DNA of 27,120 bases from NCBI GenBank assembly GCA_020536535.1, contig JAHLWZ010000438.1:2711-29830 (forward strand). Direction: 5' to 3'. Position numbers and translations under genes: made by a program. The stretch comes from Pelomyxa schiedti (taxonomy: Eukaryota; Evosea; Pelobiontida; Pelomyxidae). The number at the start of each line of letters is the position of its first letter. Positions within the stretch are counted from its first letter, which is position 1. This document shows positions 1 to 10,571 of the stretch, one piece after another. Under the pieces are notes generated by a model. That model was not told the DNA's origin. It worked only from the letters and a program-made list of their open reading frames with translations, and ran no database searches.

Positions 1-180
1 GTACCAGTTGGCCCATAAGTACATTCCAGCAAAAAAATCACCGTTTTTAAGACCCATGGGTAGATGTAAAATTTGCTGCCAAGCCCAAATAATGGCTGCA
101 AGTAACATTGCATTGTTCTGATATAAGACCACATCTTTGGCATTCAAATAGTGTCTCAATGACTCTTGACCATTATTTGG
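1..180 (-). CDS. Partial membrane-protein-like reading frame at the left edge
   Basis: Read on the minus strand, bases from about 180 to 1 stay open for roughly 60 codons and run off the window. The peptide is rich in Trp, Leu, Ile and Tyr and contains two hydrophobic stretches, AMLLAAIIWAWQQIL and FFAGMYLWANW, separated by a short polar turn, which looks like two membrane segments. A T-rich stretch ending in TTGAG near 180 could be a splice acceptor, so this may be an internal exon. I do not recognise the family. It is short, so it could be chance, but such composition is unusual for noncoding DNA. Confidence 0.35.
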
Positions 181-429
181 CTCAAAAAACCAACAAAACA
201 AAAAACAAAGTTTTTGTTTCCAGTGGGCGCAACAACACACCAATATAACATACATTGTATCACAGTGCCCAGGGGTAAGGACTTAGCAGCACCACATAAA
301 ACACCAGTCACATTACAAATACCAACAATAAAACTACAGTATCACGCACCCCTTTATCCATCCTGGTCACAAGCTGTCACGGCGACGGCCTTCGCCATCC
401 CTTGTGTTGAGGCTCACAGTGAGGCCAGA

Positions 430-2580
430 ATGTGCCCGCGGCCGCGTGGTTGCCTCAGGTGCGCCTGCCCTGCTGTTCCAGAAGATTTCTTAGCCCCTAC
501 TCCCATCAGCAACAGCAGCACAACAAGTGATGATGAAGCTTTGTATTCCAAGTATTCAATTTTTGATGACTCCAAGCCACGTTGTGCAGCTGTGAACTCC
601 CTTTTCACACCAGAAGCCACCACATTGAGACACATTCCAGACCACAAAAATGTGGCTAAGTTATTTGGTTTGGCACTGCACAGGGGCACTTCACTGTTGG
701 GGAACTCTGAGTCCAAATTGACAGTTTGCCTCACTCGTCACTTGCTTCCCACAACATTGGAACACAGCAAGTCGTTTCATTGGCAGAACTGCTGAAAGCA
801 TTGTGTGTCAAGCCTTCTTCTTCTGACGAGAACTTCAAACAAGGAGGAGCGTTGGAGCAAGTTCTCCCAATGAACCTGCGGGAAAAGATAGTGGCCGATG
901 TTGCTCATGGACTGGAGCACCTGCACAGCCAGTATCCTTCAATTGTTCATGGTGACGTTCACATTGGTTTGTTGAGTTCCTCCCTCACTCTTCTTCTTCC
1001 TGACAAACATCACAGGAAACGTGTTGATCACTTCCTTGGATCCGAATGGCTCAGACCCTTTGGTGAAGGTTTCTCCTCCCTATACAGATCATGTTAAAAA
1101 CCTCAGCAACTCAAAGATCACGTATGGGATAATACCGGGGGCCTACCATGGTGAGAGTAGCATTGCCGAAACACCAGAATCAATACTGCAAGGGAGTGAG
1201 ATTCTCAGTACACACATTGATGTGTGGAATTTTGGTATTTTTGTTGGGACTTGGGGTAAAATGCCAAAACGACTGTTTTGTGTGGGTAGTCACAGTTTAA
1301 AAGTGGTGAGTCGCAGTGTGGCCCCACCACACTTCCCTTGTTATTTTTTCCACAGTCAATGTTCAGTGGCATTTCTCAAGCTGTCGCCAACAACACCGAC
1401 CAACCACACCCACCGACGCCATTAACCGTCGTCGAACCACACGCTCCCGCACCCAAGGCTGAGCAAAAACAAAATGATGATGAAAATTTTCTGAGGAAAA
1501 CGGGCGCACTGGTGTGTGAAAAAAACACCAGCGTGTGCGAAAAAGCGCAGAGATTTTTGGTGTGGACGCACCAAAAGTGAAAAGTGCGTGGGCCTGGTTC
1601 TCCGCACTGGGGCCTCCAAGTTGGCGGGAAGTCCGCAGCCCAGGCAGACCGTCGATGGGGCTGCCCGGGGAGCGTGTTTCCAGGACACACAGAGGCTCCG
1701 GAGCCGAGAAAAAACGACGCACAAAATGCACGCCGTCCTTTTTTGTCACGAACCGATTTTTTTACAAGACGCCAAAAACCCATCAAAAAAACTTCGGGAG
1801 GCGATGGGTTTCGTTCTGAACGTCGTGTGTGACCATGCTTTTCTTGTTGGAGGGAGAAAAACGGAGTGTGTGGCCTCGATCACGGTGGTGCGACAGCCTT
1901 GTTTGGGTGTCAGGACAAGTTCACCACTGGGGTGTGACGTCTATTAAAATCACTGCAACACGACAGTGTGGGCAACACACAGTGTTCACATGTGTTTTTT
2001 GTTGTCACTCAGGAAACTGGTCTTTTTTGTATTTTACCCCAAGTCCCGCTATATAAATGCCAATAAATATCCATCTCCGTTCTCACGGCAATCACAAGGA
2101 ATTCTTGTCCACAACGTTGTGGCACCACAATCCTATGTTGCCCTCAAATCGGCACCAACCGGCAGCAACAATCCTGGACCCCCGGAATACTACAGGCTGC
2201 TGAGCATAGCTTACTCAACTAATTTGCCATCCCCTTCCCATTCAAATTCCGGTTCTAGCTCTCTAACTCACACAGAACCAGGAACCAAACTGAAGTGGAA
2301 CTCACACATTCAACGGGTTGATAGGTTCCACGTTTGCTGTGCACTCGCCGGTGGCAAATTTGTTGTTGACGTCGAACACTGCACAACCACATCGCTGTCA
2401 CCAGCAGCATTGGCAGCATCACCAAAAAACCCAGTGGCGATCCCCAGTCATCAAAAGAAGGGCTGTGAAGGCAACAGATCCTCCTCGCAGCTACCCATTG
2501 CCATTTTGGGCACGCCTGCTGAGCCATCAGACAGGCCTTCAATGACTGGCATCAATCACGCTTGGGGATACATTGTATGA
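430..2580 (+). CDS. Protein kinase-like protein, paralogue of the Roco kinase domain
   Basis: Exons 430-723, 768-966, 1016-1234 and 2099-2580 join in phase to about 397 residues ending in TGA. The protein matches, block by block, the kinase part of the minus-strand Roco gene at 5255-3704. An alpha-C-like segment with TPEATTLR and AKLFGL is followed by LREKIVADVAHGLEHLH, the catalytic-loop segment HGDVHIGNVLI (HRD changed to HGD, Asn kept), an APE-like TPESILQG and DVWNFGILVHNVV, which is kinase helix F. I see no DFG and no clear VAIK lysine, so a pseudokinase is likely. The LRR, Roc and COR parts are missing upstream, which suggests a 5'-truncated copy starting at Met 430. The first intron (724-767, 44 nt) is doubtful: the same stretch is coding in the paralogue, so a one-base frameshift is the alternative. 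The last intron is 864 nt against 67 nt in the paralogue. Confidence 0.65.
1235..2098 (+). other. Enlarged intron carrying about 800 bp of palindrome-rich DNA
   Basis: The intron starts GTATTT after the codon for F of DVWNFG and ends CACAAG, with phase 1 on both sides. The equivalent intron of the paralogue (3937-3871) is only 67 nt. The extra DNA holds a perfect 12-base palindrome GGCTCCGGAGCC at 1694-1705, an AACCCATC/GATGGGTT pair around 1776-1811, a GGTG/CACC pair around 1557-1576 and an imperfect CGCACTGGTG hairpin near 1504-1540. It may be an inserted non-autonomous element or a structured RNA. No transposase is visible. Confidence 0.5.
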
Positions 2581-2655
2581 TTGTGATTGTTCTTGTTGTT
2601 TTTTAAAACAATTACCATCGTTCTGCCCCCAAATCATGATTCAGACCTCTCTTTG

Positions 2656-3737
2656 TCACCAGTTCTCATGGCCAAGGGGAAGGAGGCCTTTGTCCTCCAA
2701 CCACCAAATGGTTTCCTGGTTGTTGGCCTTCTTTGCTGCTGCAAGATATTTTTCAGTGCCAACAATGTCAGGCCACCACTGCACCAGGAGTGGTGATGAT
2801 GCAACAGTGGGCAGGAGGTGGTCGATGTCAGCCTCGATGATGGTTGGGAACAGTCCTAACATCAAACTCCAGCCTGCAAAATCTGCACCTCTGGGACAAA
2901 ATTGTTGCAGCTGGAAAACCTTTGGGTTCTGAGGTTAGTGGAGGCTATTGGTTTTTTTTTTGGCAGATGAATTTCACATACGTCATTGGTGGTCACAGAG
3001 AACTTGTGGGCAAACCACTGTGCACAGCTGCACTTGTTTGCGGAAATCAAAGCCACCAGAATCTTCCCCTTCTGTTTGGAGGTCATTTCCTTTTCCAAGT
3101 TGAAATGTGAAATCAGCCACTTGAGCACTTTGCTGGACTGTGAGTAATTGGTCAATAGAATCAGAATCTCAGAGGGAACCAGCCCACCAACTTGAGTTTC
3201 AGCAAGGTTCACAATCCTTTGGACTTGAAGGAGGTCACCCCCTTGAAGGAGGTAACCCCCATTTTCCAGCGCATAGTTGAGAAACTTTGGTACTGAGAAC
3301 CAAGCCCCCAAACGTGGTCTGAACTTCTCAATCAGAAACAACCCCAGGTCAATGTCAGTGGCCGGTTCGGGATCCAGGATTTCCTGCAGCACGCCAACAA
3401 CTTCGCTCTCCGGGATGTTCTCGACCCCTGCATGTTGCCAGTTGAACGCTGGTCCATCGATGTTATTGCATTCAATAAGCTTGCTCAGGGAAAGAGTTGA
3501 CGTTGTTTTGGTGAGATTGAAGAAGCGCTCCTCAAGCAACTGTGCAATGCGCGTGTTGCCGTTCGCGAGTGCAATGTGGATGGCATCAAGGAGATCCTTA
3601 GAGCTTAAAGGCAGCTTTTCACACACCAATTTGGCAATGTCCGCATTGTCCTTTCTGTGGTTACATACACTCTTGAAATCAGATTCCGTTGGGGTTGCTC
3701 TCTTCAACAACCACTGTGCGAACTGAACATCGTCCAC
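2656..3737 (-). CDS. Ankyrin-like repeat block, N-terminally truncated
   Basis: Exons about 3737-2982 and 2919-2656 join in phase across a 62-nt GTATGT...AAAG intron. The protein repeats the degenerate ankyrin-type unit seen in the 11595-13574 gene: SSKVLKWLISHFNL and NKCSCAQWFAHKFSVT here match SSKVVRWLIGHYGL and NKVSCAEWLIRTFDIT there, and the phase-0 intron lies at the same place. The C-terminal exon also matches (GWSLMLGLFPTII against AWMMLLRCFPEIT). Similarity begins only in the middle of the paralogue, so about 330 N-terminal residues are missing. No ATG opens this frame, and its 5' end overlaps the end of the kinase exon by about 35 bases. It is therefore either a fragment or the C-terminal part of the kinase gene, reached through an unseen intron or after a frameshift. 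Confidence 0.6.
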
Positions 3738-6700
3738 ATTATTATTTTTTGGATACCAAGAGCAGTGATGGTGTTGCTTGGAATTATGGGTGCCGGCTGC
3801 GATCGCGGTGATGATTTCGATTTGAGATCAATAAAGGACAGCGGTGCCACTACGTTGTGAACGAGAATTCCTTGTTTTGCGTGAGTGTCCCGGCTTGCCG
3901 GGAGAAAGAAAGAAAAAAAAAGACTGAGAACTCATACCGAAATCCCACACATCACCCTGTGCACTTGGAAGAGTATTCCCGCGTACCGCTTCTGGGTTCT
4001 GAGTTCTGATAATGGTCTCTACGTTGAACCCTGTTGATGCAGGTGCAGGTGCAGCAGGACCGGCAGCGGAGCCTGCTGGTATCACCCTGTGCGCGATCTG
4101 TGTATTGGAACCTTCATTAGAATGGCTCATAATAAGCGGTGGTATACAACCTTGGCCCAAGGGCCCTGTCCTTCTGCATTCAGTGAAGTGATTAAGACGT
4201 TTCCTATGGTGAATGAACTATTTTCGAAAACAGAAGAGTTAACACAAACCAACATGAATATCACCATGGATGAAGGTAGGACAGTGCTCGTGCAGGGAAA
4301 ACAGGCCCTGTGCCACGTTTCCCAGTATCTTTTCCCTCAATCTTATAGGAAGAACATCATTCAGGGTTCCCTGGCTCTCTGGGTCAACGCACAATACTTC
4401 GAGCAATTCGGCCAAGGAGCGAACTTGGTTCGGACTTGCTGTTCTGGGAACCAAGTGAGGAGCAAGTTTGAGGGGGGAAAGGTCTTCACTCATTCCCAAC
4501 AGAGTTGCGCCGCGGACACCCACTCCAAAGAATTGTGTGACATTTGGGTTATTCTGCACATTTCTCAGCATGTTGGCTTCAGGCAATAGTTCCGCCATGG
4601 AATTCACAACCTGGTTTGGTTCGTTACTGTTCCGGTCCAAAATGCAGTCAGAACGCAGAACTGTTTCTTGGACCTTTTTCATGGTGGTGCTGCTTTTGAG
4701 GACAGCGAGAGGTTGGAAAAGGTCTTCTGGTGCAACTTCAGCAGGTACAAGTGCAGGAGTGACATGCTTCAGGCAGGTCACTTTCCTTGTGCCGCTCGTC
4801 ATCACAGTTTCCATAAGCTCTTTGAGGGAGAAGTAACTGTGGATACCAGAGTCTATGGAAGACCTAGCACCCCACTCAGGAGTGGAGGACAAGGATTCTG
4901 TCCAGCACCTTGGGCAAAGGAACAAGGGAGTAACAGTAAGGCTGTTGATACTTGATTGAGCTTTTGAGTGGAGTAGATTAAGCGCAACTGTCATCAGGCT
5001 ATCCTTCCAGTTGATTTTCTTTCCCTCTAAACAGATTGTTCTTATGGCAACTTCAACTTTTGTGTCTTGTGTTACTTTGTCCACAACGCGGTTCATAAGC
5101 AAGTGAAATGTTGTGGTGCCTTCATCACTGGCAGTCCGAGAGACCAAAATACCATTCCGCCAAAACAAACTTGCCGCAACACGTGGAATGTGGCATATGG
5201 AAGAAAGTACATCTGCAAACGCCTCAACAGGAAGAACCCAAAGTAGAGGAGACACCCATATGTTTTCACAATATTGGCCTTATCTGTTGCACCAAGGTTT
5301 GAGAAGGCACTCTGAAAATTGGGGGTAGTGTCAGGGAGAAGAAAGAAAGAGGCTTGGGGCTTTAAATGGATCTCCATCAACATTCCCAGGTTCTTATAGA
5401 GTTCTAAATCTGATTTCGTTGCCAGGAACGTGGTGAAAAAACCAGAGCCTTTAGGTGCACTGTTCACAGATTTAGCAAATGTGGATGTCCTCACTTCATT
5501 GAACCAAGATGGCTGCAAAATAACAATTTGATTGTTGCCTGCTGCCACGCTTTGGCTACCACTTTGGCCAAAGAGGCTATGCCTAAAGTGAAAAATAGAA
5601 CCCATGTCAGACAGCCAGTCTAAGCACATCTCCAGTTCCTCTTCTTGCTTACTTTGCCTGTGATTCTCCCGACTCCGCATTTGCTTGCGAGTCTAACGAG
5701 CTGAGGCCATGTCAGAGCAGTATTCTTCACTGTAATAAGTAAACCCTGTAGCTTCACCCATCTTGGTGGAACATACACTGGTGATGATGCGTTCCTTTCA
5801 AATGTGTCAACAACGTCTAGTGATATTATTCTTGGCCTGAACTGCCCATCTGGGTGTTTTTTTCTAAATGCATAGCCGCCACCGTCAGTCAAGTTAACTG
5901 CAAAGAATCCACAAAAGTCGATATTTGTGTGATGGAAGGGAATAAGCCCTTGAGGAATGATGTATTTTTCAGAGAGCTGTCTTTGTAGAATCCAACAATA
6001 ACCACCTTCGGCTTTAGAGCCAAATTGTAGCCCTCACGGGTTCGCTTGCTCAAGTGGCATGAATTGATATGGTTAAGCCAGAAGTGTAACTTGGGAAGGG
6101 CCAAGTGTTGTTTTGGGTCAGCTCTGACTGAATCCAATGAGGCATCAAAAACGAGCACGAATATTGAATCACTGAAAAACAAACAAGGGTAAAAGGAGTT
6201 CCAATTTGTGTTTTGACCACCTTGCACTGAAATTGAAAAGGAAAGAGAAAGGACACAGATATACCCAAGTCCCATGCTGTCCAAGTGAAAATAGAAGACC
6301 TCTTCCATAGCTTGAAGGGTTTGTATACCTGGATGAGTCCATGACCTTCAGATTCCTTGTTTGGCTTTCCAGTTACTTTAGATTTGTTCTCCACCAAGCA
6401 TCTCAGAAATGCGGCTTTCAGGTTCTGTGGTCCACCAACAACAATGATTCTGCTGTTGACTGGTGCTTTGACTGGAACCTCACCAAATAGTAGGAATAAT
6501 TTAATAACATTCCAAACTTCATAGGATTCCCGACCCCTCAAACAGCATTGGGGAACTCCTTTCAGAGGGTTTTTGTCAAGAGTCACCTTGCTCACTCTAG
6601 CACGAAGGAGCCATTCTGGGATGTCATTGATTTCATTGCCAGATATATCCAGTGTGTCACACGAGATACCCTCGAGCTGAGGGGGTATGCAATCCAATGA

Positions 6701-7640
6701 CTGTTTACTAAGGGGAATGGCTGAAGTACACATATTACATGAAAATAGGAGCTCTTTTACAGCAGTCCAATTCCCGGCTTTCACCCATGCCCGCATTGCA
6801 TTTTCCTGAACTGCTGTATGGGGTGCCCCATCAACCAGCTGCAATATTGAGCGAACAGTTGGAGGGGCCATCTGCAAAATGCCAACTGATCCTTCCTGTT
6901 GGAACGGTGCAACACGTGGGTGTGTGAGAAAGTACGGCAGTGGAATGCCCTGACCTTGAAACCGAAAAACAATTAAAAAAGGCAGTTATGCTGGATACCT
7001 GTATGATTCTGTGTTGGTCCTTTCATGTGAGAAACAAATGAGATTAGTGCCTTCAAGGATCTTTCTGAATTGTCACACTGTTTGAGAAGCTTTGTTGCGC
7101 CTATCTATGGCCTCATTACCATTTCATTTTGATAAAAAAAAAAAAAAAAGACAACATACATTGAATGCAACAACAAGTGGTGTGAAAGAAGGAAAAGGTT
7201 CTCCACGATTGAAAACCAGGATCAGAAAAGGAGTTCCTACCAGGAATTGCTGCCGCAACCACGGAATCCTCTGAATCTTCGTACGCTGCTGCCATAGTTT
7301 CAGCTCCCCAATGGTGAAACACAACACTCCCAACACCCTCACAGAAAATCCCTGGTTCCAAGTTTTGTTTTTGCAGTTGCATTGGCGGTGGTTCTAATCC
7401 TGAGACCGTGGATGTTGAAGAAGAAGAAGAAGAAGAAGAAGAGGAAGACGACTGAGGTTGAATCTGCAACGGCGAGTCTGTTGAAGGTGAAGAGGGGGCG
7501 GAAGGGCGGACGAATTGTGGGTTGATCGCGGTTATCGTTTTTACGCTGAGGTCGCTTCCCTGTGGGCAGCCGCGAATCAAGGCCACGAGGGAGTAAAATA
7601 TGTCCGCCGGGACCTATCAAGTAACAGTTCACCGTCATCG
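3704..7640 (-). CDS. Roco-family protein: LRR, Roc GTPase, COR and degenerate kinase (frame-disrupted)
   Basis: A Ser-rich exon (about 7600-7241) joins in phase to 6954-6265, which encodes LRRs (CDTLDISGNEINDIPEWLL, KVTLDKNPLKGVP) and the start of Roc. The P-loop position reads VVGGPQNLKAAFL, so the GxxxxGK[ST] lysine is lost. Exon 6226 onward gives the Roc G3-like QGGQ, then YPCLFFSDSIFVLVFDAS and a G4-like FYKD. COR follows (MGSIFHF, IVILQPSWFNEV, SLFWRNGILV). The kinase keeps HGDIHVGNVLI, NPEAVRG and DVWDFGILVH but has no DFG. Clear introns are 7240-6955, 6264-6227, 4249-4204 and 3937-3871. Single-base frame changes occur near 5900, 5680 and 5260 with homology continuing across each, so this is a recent pseudogene or contains sequence errors. 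The start codon is unresolved. Roco proteins normally couple GTPase and kinase signalling; here both active sites look degraded. Confidence 0.7.
3889..3902. repeat. Perfect hairpin in a Roco intron
   Basis: CCCGGC TT GCCGGG is a perfect 6-bp stem with a 2-base loop inside the 67-nt intron 3937-3871. Function unknown. Confidence 0.5.
7134..7149. repeat. Poly(A) tract of 16 bases
   Basis: A homopolymer inside the 286-nt intron (7240-6955) of the Roco gene. That intron is several times longer than is usual here. Confidence 0.8.
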
Positions 7641-8781
7641 ATTTACGGGAAATCCTTTCGTTTGGAGGTTTTCGTGTGGCGTGCTCTTGTCAGAAGAAGT
7701 GCTCCCTCGGTGAACCCAGTTAACAGTTAACCAGGAACCCACCCAGTTAAACAAACCTAAATCAAACACTTTGCTGTGTTTGTGTTCGTGCTGGTAGCAT
7801 GTCAAAACAACAGACCCCTGATGGTTGGGGTGCAATTATCGATCTGACCCCTCTGCCTCAAAGTGTAAACACAAGCCATTTGCCTTGAGTGCAGGGACTT
7901 CTACTCTTGGATACTGTTTTAGTGTGGTGGGGTGAACTATGTGGGAAAGGAGGCCCCAGGAAGAGGGAAAAGGAGCGCTAGTCAATTATTTACTAACCGC
8001 AATAGTTACCACTTGGAAAGAGCACATAAATTTGTCAAAAAGTCACAACAACCTACACCAACAGCAACACAAACATTCGACGAGTATGTCCAAGCAGTTC
8101 TTGCTGACAGGATACCCGGACTTAAAAATGAGTGACAATGACAAGGCCACGTCAATGTGACGTGACCCTCAGCGTTGTTTCGCAGTTCATGGCTCTAATG
8201 CTCTTGTGCGGCACCAACCACTTTGATTGCCAAGACGTCAAAACAGGCTGGTGCTCCTGCATGCAAATTCAACAAACCCAAAGCCACAGCAGCTTGTGTT
8301 CTCCTCTACTCTCCTATTCCTCCTTTTTGGGCGATTCCCAACCTCTGTTCTCTAACACTCTGCTCTCCATTTCTCCCAATTCCCAGCCTTTTTCCTTCCT
8401 CGTGGCAAATTCAGCTGCAATTCAGCAAATCCTGGCGCACCGCCCCAGCGTCGACGACGAGCAGCCTGTGGATCCCGGGTCTGGGGCCAACAGGAGCTGC
8501 GGAGTGGTGACGTGTCCAAGCCACCCCATTGGTCTGTTTGGTTCTTCAGACAGAATCAAAGAGGCACCTGTTCATCATGAAGGCAACTGACTCCAGAGCG
8601 GAAAATGGACAGGCGGCTTGTTGTTACTTTGACTCTGGTGCGGTGGTTCTCAGCCTCCCAAATAACAAACAAGTTGTCAAGTTGAGGAGAAGCTTTTTTC
8701 AAAAAACAGTTCAAAACACATAGGTGGGTGGTTTACCCCACCCATCCATGTCGGGTGTTTTTTGGTGTTTGTGGTCTCTTG
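7641..8781. other. Stretch without a supported gene
   Basis: Short plus-strand frames at 7932-8160 and 8132-8590 overlap in different phases, start without homology that I recognise and show no conserved motif. A segment ending in TFDEYVQAVLADRIPG (about 8070-8130) looks slightly protein-like and could be a small exon. The rest is the upstream flank of the Roco gene and the downstream flank of the 9955-8782 gene. Confidence 0.4.
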
Positions 8782-9955
8782 TTACATTTTTTTGGGAACA
8801 GAAATGATAGCCACAATGATTCCAGTAGTAGAATCTACAAGTGAAAACTGATAGACCCTCAAATCAGATTCGTTTCCCTCAGAGGCGTCACGATGGTGGC
8901 GATACATAATGAACCCAAGCTGACGAGGAAACCGCATAACTTGTGTGTTTGGGAAGCTCAGCCTCCGCAATGGTGTTGTCAGGTCTTTGGGGCTGTAGAT
9001 CAGCTGCTGATCACCCCGGTCAAGAACCACATGCTTGTAATCAAAGGAAAACACGCGAGTGGAAGAGAACGTGTGGGTCTCGCCCGTGACTGTGTTGTGG
9101 ACACTTGTGGTTGCCGTGTCCGTGCCTGTGGGGTGGATTGTGCACAGTGGATCAGAATGGAGCGCGTCGTCGGGATCGGCGGGGACCGCGATCGACCTCA
9201 GGACCACCAGAGACCTGGTGCTGTGGGTGCCGCTCAAGTCCACGTGGACTACAATCCCAGACTCGCCCTTGTTCCCAAACAGGAGGAACTCGTCGTGCCT
9301 GTCGCCGTGGAACGCGACGGTCCTCAGGCACATCCCCCCCACTCGGAAGCCCACGCACGAGCCCGGCCGGGGCAGCCCCGCCTCGTCCACCGTCCACACC
9401 CTCATCGAGTCCTCGCCAACCAGCACAATCCAGTGCGAGCTGCAGCAGCCGGCGAGCCAGTCGCACTCCCCGGAGGAGTAGAACACGCCGCCGCCCACAG
9501 CGGCGCCGGCCTCGTCCACGATCTGGGCCGCGGAGCCCAAGGCGTGGGTCTTCAGCGTCAGGAGCGTGCCTGGGCCGGTGCACCCCTCCACGGAGTCCAT
9601 GCCTCCGGCGGCGGCGGCGAAGCAGCCGGACCACACGACGCCGAGAGTGAGCGACACGCCCACGGACACGTGGACGTCGGGAGCGTCCCAGACGCGGCCC
9701 TGGAAGTCCTGAGGGGCGGTCCTCAGGGTGACCCCGACGTTCCGGCACGGGAACACGACCCACGAACCTTCCGAACTCGGCCACCAGCGAGGGCGAGAAG
9801 CGCAGAAGGCTCACCGCGCAGTTCGAATTATGGGCAACATGTTGATCGTCGCCACACATTCTCGTCGGAACGATGAGTGCGCCGCAGGCGAAGGCAACGA
9901 ACTGGTCGCGGGCCAACAACGTGGCCCGTAGAAAGGGCACTGCTGAGGAGGACAT
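8782..9955 (-). CDS. Unrecognised protein, possibly beta-propeller-like, with one frame break
   Basis: Translation starts MSSSAVPFLRATLLARDQFV at 9955. It changes frame once near 9750-9765 and then runs open to a stop at 8782, giving about 390 residues. The C-terminal two thirds are made of short beta-strand-like units with turns, for example WIVLVGEDSMRVWTVDEAG, DEFLLFGNKGESGIVVHVDL, FSFDYKHVVLDRGDQQLIYS and LRVYQFSLVDSTTGIIV, the pattern of a divergent beta-propeller. No signal peptide or membrane segment is visible. At the break, FPSLVAEFGR... and ...SWVVFPCRN lie in adjacent frames with no GT-AG pair between them, so a one-base insertion fits best. The 9000-9800 part is very GC-rich, which produces long false open frames on the other strand. 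The family is unknown to me; it looks lineage-specific. Confidence 0.55.
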
Positions 9956-10571
9956 TGTTTTTTCTTTTTCCCTTCTTTGAGATTCTGGGAAAGTATCTTT
10001 CTGTACAGATCCAAGCAAGAATAATAATAATAATCTAGATTAGACTTTACCAAAAACGCAATTTTTGACTGCCATGGCTTGATGGCGGCGATTTCTTGAT
10101 TTTTTGCCGGGAGATCATGTGCTGGCGCTGCCAGCAACATGTGGCCATCTTGCCGGCTGCGGCGCTGGCACGTGGCCCTGCTTTATGGTGCCGTGGCTGT
10201 GCAGCCGCCATCAGTCCCGCACCATCAAACCAAAACGCGCCCAGCAAACAAAAACGACGTACCGCAAAAACCCACAGCCAGGGTTGTTATTTCAAGTAAG
10301 TACTTGGCAAGTACCGTTTGAAATTTCGTTGCCAAGTCCCAACAAGTACTTGCGTATCTGTTAGAGCGTTGTTTTCGTTGAGGTTGCACCTTGATTTCCC
10401 CGAAATCAACGTCAAAATAGCCCTTGTGTGGCCCGCACCTGATTGTTTCCCAAATAAAGGAGTCACAAAGCTCATTTTTTTGCGAAGGCACACTACTTGT
10501 TTATTGACCCAAGTACTTGTTTATCTGGGTTTTACTAAACAAGCACCATCAAGTAACTTGAATAACAACCC
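9956..10571. other. Intergenic region with recurrent CAAGTACTTG palindromes
   Basis: I see no gene. The palindrome AAGTACTTG or CAAGTACTTG occurs at 10298-10306, 10343-10352 and 10510-10519, with a near copy at 10550-10560. TACTTGTTTAT is repeated at 10494-10504 and 10514-10524. The cluster ends where homology to the full PARP gene begins (about 10572). Confidence 0.5.

Noticed and set aside
724-767. Treating the 44-nt segment as a certain intron
   Set aside because: It has GT-AG ends and restores the frame, but the paralogue reads similar residues (HLVPRT against HLLPTT) as coding there, so a one-base frameshift is equally likely.
9059-10018. Long open frames on the plus strand and in other minus frames over 9059-10018
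   Set aside because: They are Arg/Pro/Ser-rich shadows of the GC-rich 9955-8782 gene and show no domain pattern.
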